In this document: positions 6,678 through 7,827 of the stretch, piece after piece
Layout of the letters: each line of letters starts with the position of its first letter
Numbering within the stretch: the first letter of the stretch is position 1
Assembly (NCBI GenBank): GCA_041739035.1
Contig: JBGSOQ010000368.1
Location: 1 to 7,827 of the forward strand
Length of the DNA stretch: 7,827 nt
Reading direction: 5' to 3'
Source of the DNA: XYD12-FULL-36-8 sp041739035
GTDB taxonomy: Bacteria > Bacteroidota > Ignavibacteria > Ignavibacteriales > Ignavibacteriaceae
Made by a program: the position numbers and the translations under genes
The notes under the pieces: model-generated
The model's database searches: none
Told to the model about the DNA's origin: nothing
Seen by the model: the letters and a program-made list of their open reading frames with translations, nothing else

Positions 6678-6908
6678 TTATTCCTCACCAAGCTTTAAAA
6701 TTCGAACAACTTTTTCAATTTTTTTACCTCTTGGATACAAAGCTCTTAGGTGCATCATTTGAATTTCATCTAAGACTTTAAGCTTCTCTTCACCTGGAAG
6801 ATTACGCCAATATTCTATCTCAGCTTTTTCTGCTTCTTCAAAGGAATTGAATTTTCTTACAACGGTTTCTATTCGTCTTTTTTTTCTTTTGCGTATGTCC
6901 GAAGCCAT
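6678..6908 (-). CDS. Small charged protein (KFNSFEE family), partner of the nucleotidyltransferase
   Basis: This 76-residue protein starts at ATG 6908-6906. It opens with a very basic stretch (RKRKKRR), then has the core VVRKFNSFEEAEKAEIEYW, a predicted helix (EEKLKVLDEIQMM), and ALYPRGKKIEKVVR before an acidic end. I recall similar short proteins (SFEEAE...YW, ending in ERVxR) beside small nucleotidyltransferases, but no function is known to me. Its first 40 bp overlap the end of the nucleotidyltransferase gene in another frame, indicating coupled translation. GAGG at 6916-6919, 7 bases before the ATG, supports this start. The basic tail could bind nucleic acid or the partner. A toxin-antitoxin role is hypothesis only. 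Confidence 0.75.
   Translation of the reverse strand: MASDIRKRKKRRIETVVRKFNSFEEAEKAEIEYWRNLPGEEKLKVLDEIQMMHLRALYPRGKKIEKVVRILKLGEE
6683..6686 (-). promoter_or_regulatory. Shine-Dalgarno for the downstream small gene
   Basis: GAGG lies 8 bases before GTG 6674, inside the last codons of the first small gene. It decides for a separate start over stop-codon readthrough. Most other genes in the window lack such a site. Confidence 0.55.
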
Positions 6909-7339
6909 TCTAAATCCTCAATATCTTTTTTTCTACCAGTTGTTTTTTTGTTAGTAACCAAATCTTTATAAGAAATAAAGGAAACATTTTTAATGCTCCA
7001 ATAAGTAATCTTTTTACGGTTTTTGTAAGCAGTTAAAAAATCAACCCCTTCGATTGAAGTCATTAAATCAATTCTTAATGGAGATACTCCCAACTGAACA
7101 ACTCTGTCTTTAGCAGTTAGATCATTTACTGTAATTCCCAAACTTGCTAAACCAAACTCATCTAACACCTTTAAAATTTTATTGGCATTTGGCATTGAAC
7201 TTTCGATAAAAATATCTATATCCTGAGTACTCTTAGGCCTTGAATATAAGGAAACTGCATACCCACCCACGAGCAGATACTTGACTTTATGCTTATTAAG
7301 CAATTGAATAAATTCTTTGAAGTCGCTATAAATTATCAT
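6869..7339 (-). CDS. Small nucleotidyltransferase of the MNT / AbiEii-like (DUF6036-type) superfamily
   Basis: This 156-residue protein is a minimal DNA-polymerase-beta-fold nucleotidyltransferase. LLVGGYAVSLYSR holds the Gly25-Gly26 motif, STQDIDIFIE holds the DxD pair Asp40/Asp42, and LRIDLM supplies the third carboxylate, Asp91. The metal-binding triad therefore looks intact, so the enzyme should be active. A C-terminal GRKKDIEDLEWL (135-146) is typical of the DUF6036/AbiEii-like branch. Relatives include toxins that add nucleotides to tRNA and antitoxins that AMPylate a HEPN toxin; the direction here is unknown. The start ATG (7339-7337) overlaps the cysS stop by four bases, and the end overlaps the first small gene by 40 bp. 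No HEPN or AbiEi-like gene is present. Confidence 0.85.
   Translation of the reverse strand: MIIYSDFKEFIQLLNKHKVKYLLVGGYAVSLYSRPKSTQDIDIFIESSMPNANKILKVLDEFGLASLGITVNDLTAKDRVVQLGVSPLRIDLMTSIEGVDFLTAYKNRKKITYWSIKNVSFISYKDLVTNKKTTGRKKDIEDLEWLRTYAKEKKDE
6916..6919 (-). promoter_or_regulatory. Shine-Dalgarno for the first small partner gene
   Basis: GAGG, 7 bases before ATG 6908, within the nucleotidyltransferase coding sequence. It supports that ATG even though it forces a 40-bp overlap. Confidence 0.55.
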
Positions 7340-7827
7340 TTCTTCACTTTCTTAAATGTAGTTCCATCCTTCGAGTCTTTCAACTCAATTCCGAGTTCCT
7401 TCAATCCATCACGAATTTTGTCAGACAGCGTAAAGTTCTTTTCTTTTCTTGCATCGTTTCGTAAGCGAATAAAAAATTCGAGCAACTCTTTTTCAATAGA
7501 ACTTCCTTCGGTTTGTGATTTATCCAAATCAACTATTCCTAAAACTCCTTGAGCAGTTTTTGATAAGAATTCCTTCACACCAGAATAAAACTCTGGACTC
7601 AAATTTTCATTCTCAGCAATAGTTTTATTTACGTCTCTAACAAAATCAAACAGCACCGCAACAGTTTGTGGAGTGTTAAGATCATCATCCATTGCAGATT
7701 CAAAATCCTTGTAATACTTCTCAAAATCAAAATTGGGATTAATCCTCTCTCCCTCCTGTCCGCCTCTGGCGGATTGGAGAGGGACGGGGTGAGGGGTTAT
7801 CTTTTCAATCAAATTCTCAAACTTCTC
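7336..7827 (-). CDS. cysS: Cysteinyl-tRNA synthetase, C-terminal part (5' end outside window)
   Basis: The frame is open to the right edge (EKFENLIEKI...), giving 163 visible residues, about a third of the usual 460-500. An apparent start at 7812 is an internal TTG codon, not the true start. The visible part is the C-terminal helical domain: ESAMDDDLNTPQTVAVLFDFVRD matches the conserved AMDDDxNTP motif that packs against the catalytic core. The tail, DARKEKNF...LSDKIRDGLKELGIELKDSKDGTTF, is the classic CysS ending (KDxxxAD.IRd.L...GI.l.D...GTTW). CysS charges tRNA-Cys and is essential. An insert reading ITPHPVPLQSARGGQEGERIN sits in the linker before the AMDDD helix and is repeat-derived. The stop TGA overlaps the next gene's ATG. 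Confidence 0.95.
   Translation of the reverse strand, partial: EKFENLIEKITPHPVPLQSARGGQEGERINPNFDFEKYYKDFESAMDDDLNTPQTVAVLFDFVRDVNKTIAENENLSPEFYSGVKEFLSKTAQGVLGIVDLDKSQTEGSSIEKELLEFFIRLRNDARKEKNFTLSDKIRDGLKELGIELKDSKDGTTFKKVKK
7742..7800. repeat. GC-rich palindromic repeat inserted in frame within cysS
   Basis: A stretch of about 59 bp, clearly richer in G+C than its surroundings, lies inside cysS. The core TCCGCC (7759-7764) and GGCGGA (7768-7773) form a 6-bp stem with a 3-base loop. CTCTCC (7747-7752) and GGAGAG (7776-7781) can form an outer stem. The outer flank is GGGGTGAGGGGTTA (7786-7799). The insert keeps the frame and reads TPHPVPLQSARGGQEGE, a peptide I recall in unrelated proteins of Bacteroidota-type genomes. 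Exact boundaries need homologues without the insert. Confidence 0.8.

Noticed and set aside
6477..7339. Classic HEPN/MNT or AbiEi/AbiEii toxin-antitoxin pair
   Set aside because: The small proteins lack the HEPN Rx4-6H motif and are too short for AbiEi, so the standard labels do not fit even though the nucleotidyltransferase does.
7289..7552. Rightward 87-residue open frame
   Set aside because: Shadow antisense to cysS and the nucleotidyltransferase, whose conserved motifs identify the real coding strand.

Overview
The window is AT-rich (roughly one third G+C by eye) with tightly packed bacterial genes. Gene content, protein style and three kinds of short palindromic repeat suggest a Bacteroidota/Ignavibacteria-type (FCB group) genome. 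This is inference from style; no rRNA or other taxonomic marker is present.

Left part (1-928): a leftward operon encodes an ECF sigma factor (781-215) and, overlapping it by ATGA, a zinc-binding anti-sigma factor cut off by the window edge. The 147-bp divergent gap (782-928) holds a plausible Bacteroidota-type promoter for the rightward genes.

Centre (929-4811): three rightward genes. The first joins a cyclic-nucleotide-binding-like domain to a long acidic linker and a degenerate histidine-kinase core in which the phospho-acceptor His is Asp and the ATP-binding motifs are eroded, so it is probably a signalling pseudokinase. The second is miaA (tRNA A37 prenylation). The third is a GT-A/GT2-like glycosyltransferase whose ATG overlaps the miaA stop (TAATG).

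Right-centre (4812-6476): a phased inverted repeat, then a GlcD/D-lactate-dehydrogenase-like FAD oxidase. A second, unrelated inverted repeat starts on the last base of that gene's stop codon.

Right part (6477-7827): a leftward cluster begins with the C-terminal part of cysS, which carries an in-frame palindromic repeat of about 60 bp. It is followed without a gap by a MNT/AbiEii-like nucleotidyltransferase (ATGA overlap) and two tandem paralogous small proteins. The two small genes share one reading frame and are separated by a single TAA. This nucleotidyltransferase plus duplicated-partner cassette, coupled to an essential tRNA synthetase gene, is the best candidate for an under-described system (toxin-antitoxin-like or RNA/protein-modifying). 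The pseudokinase is the second.
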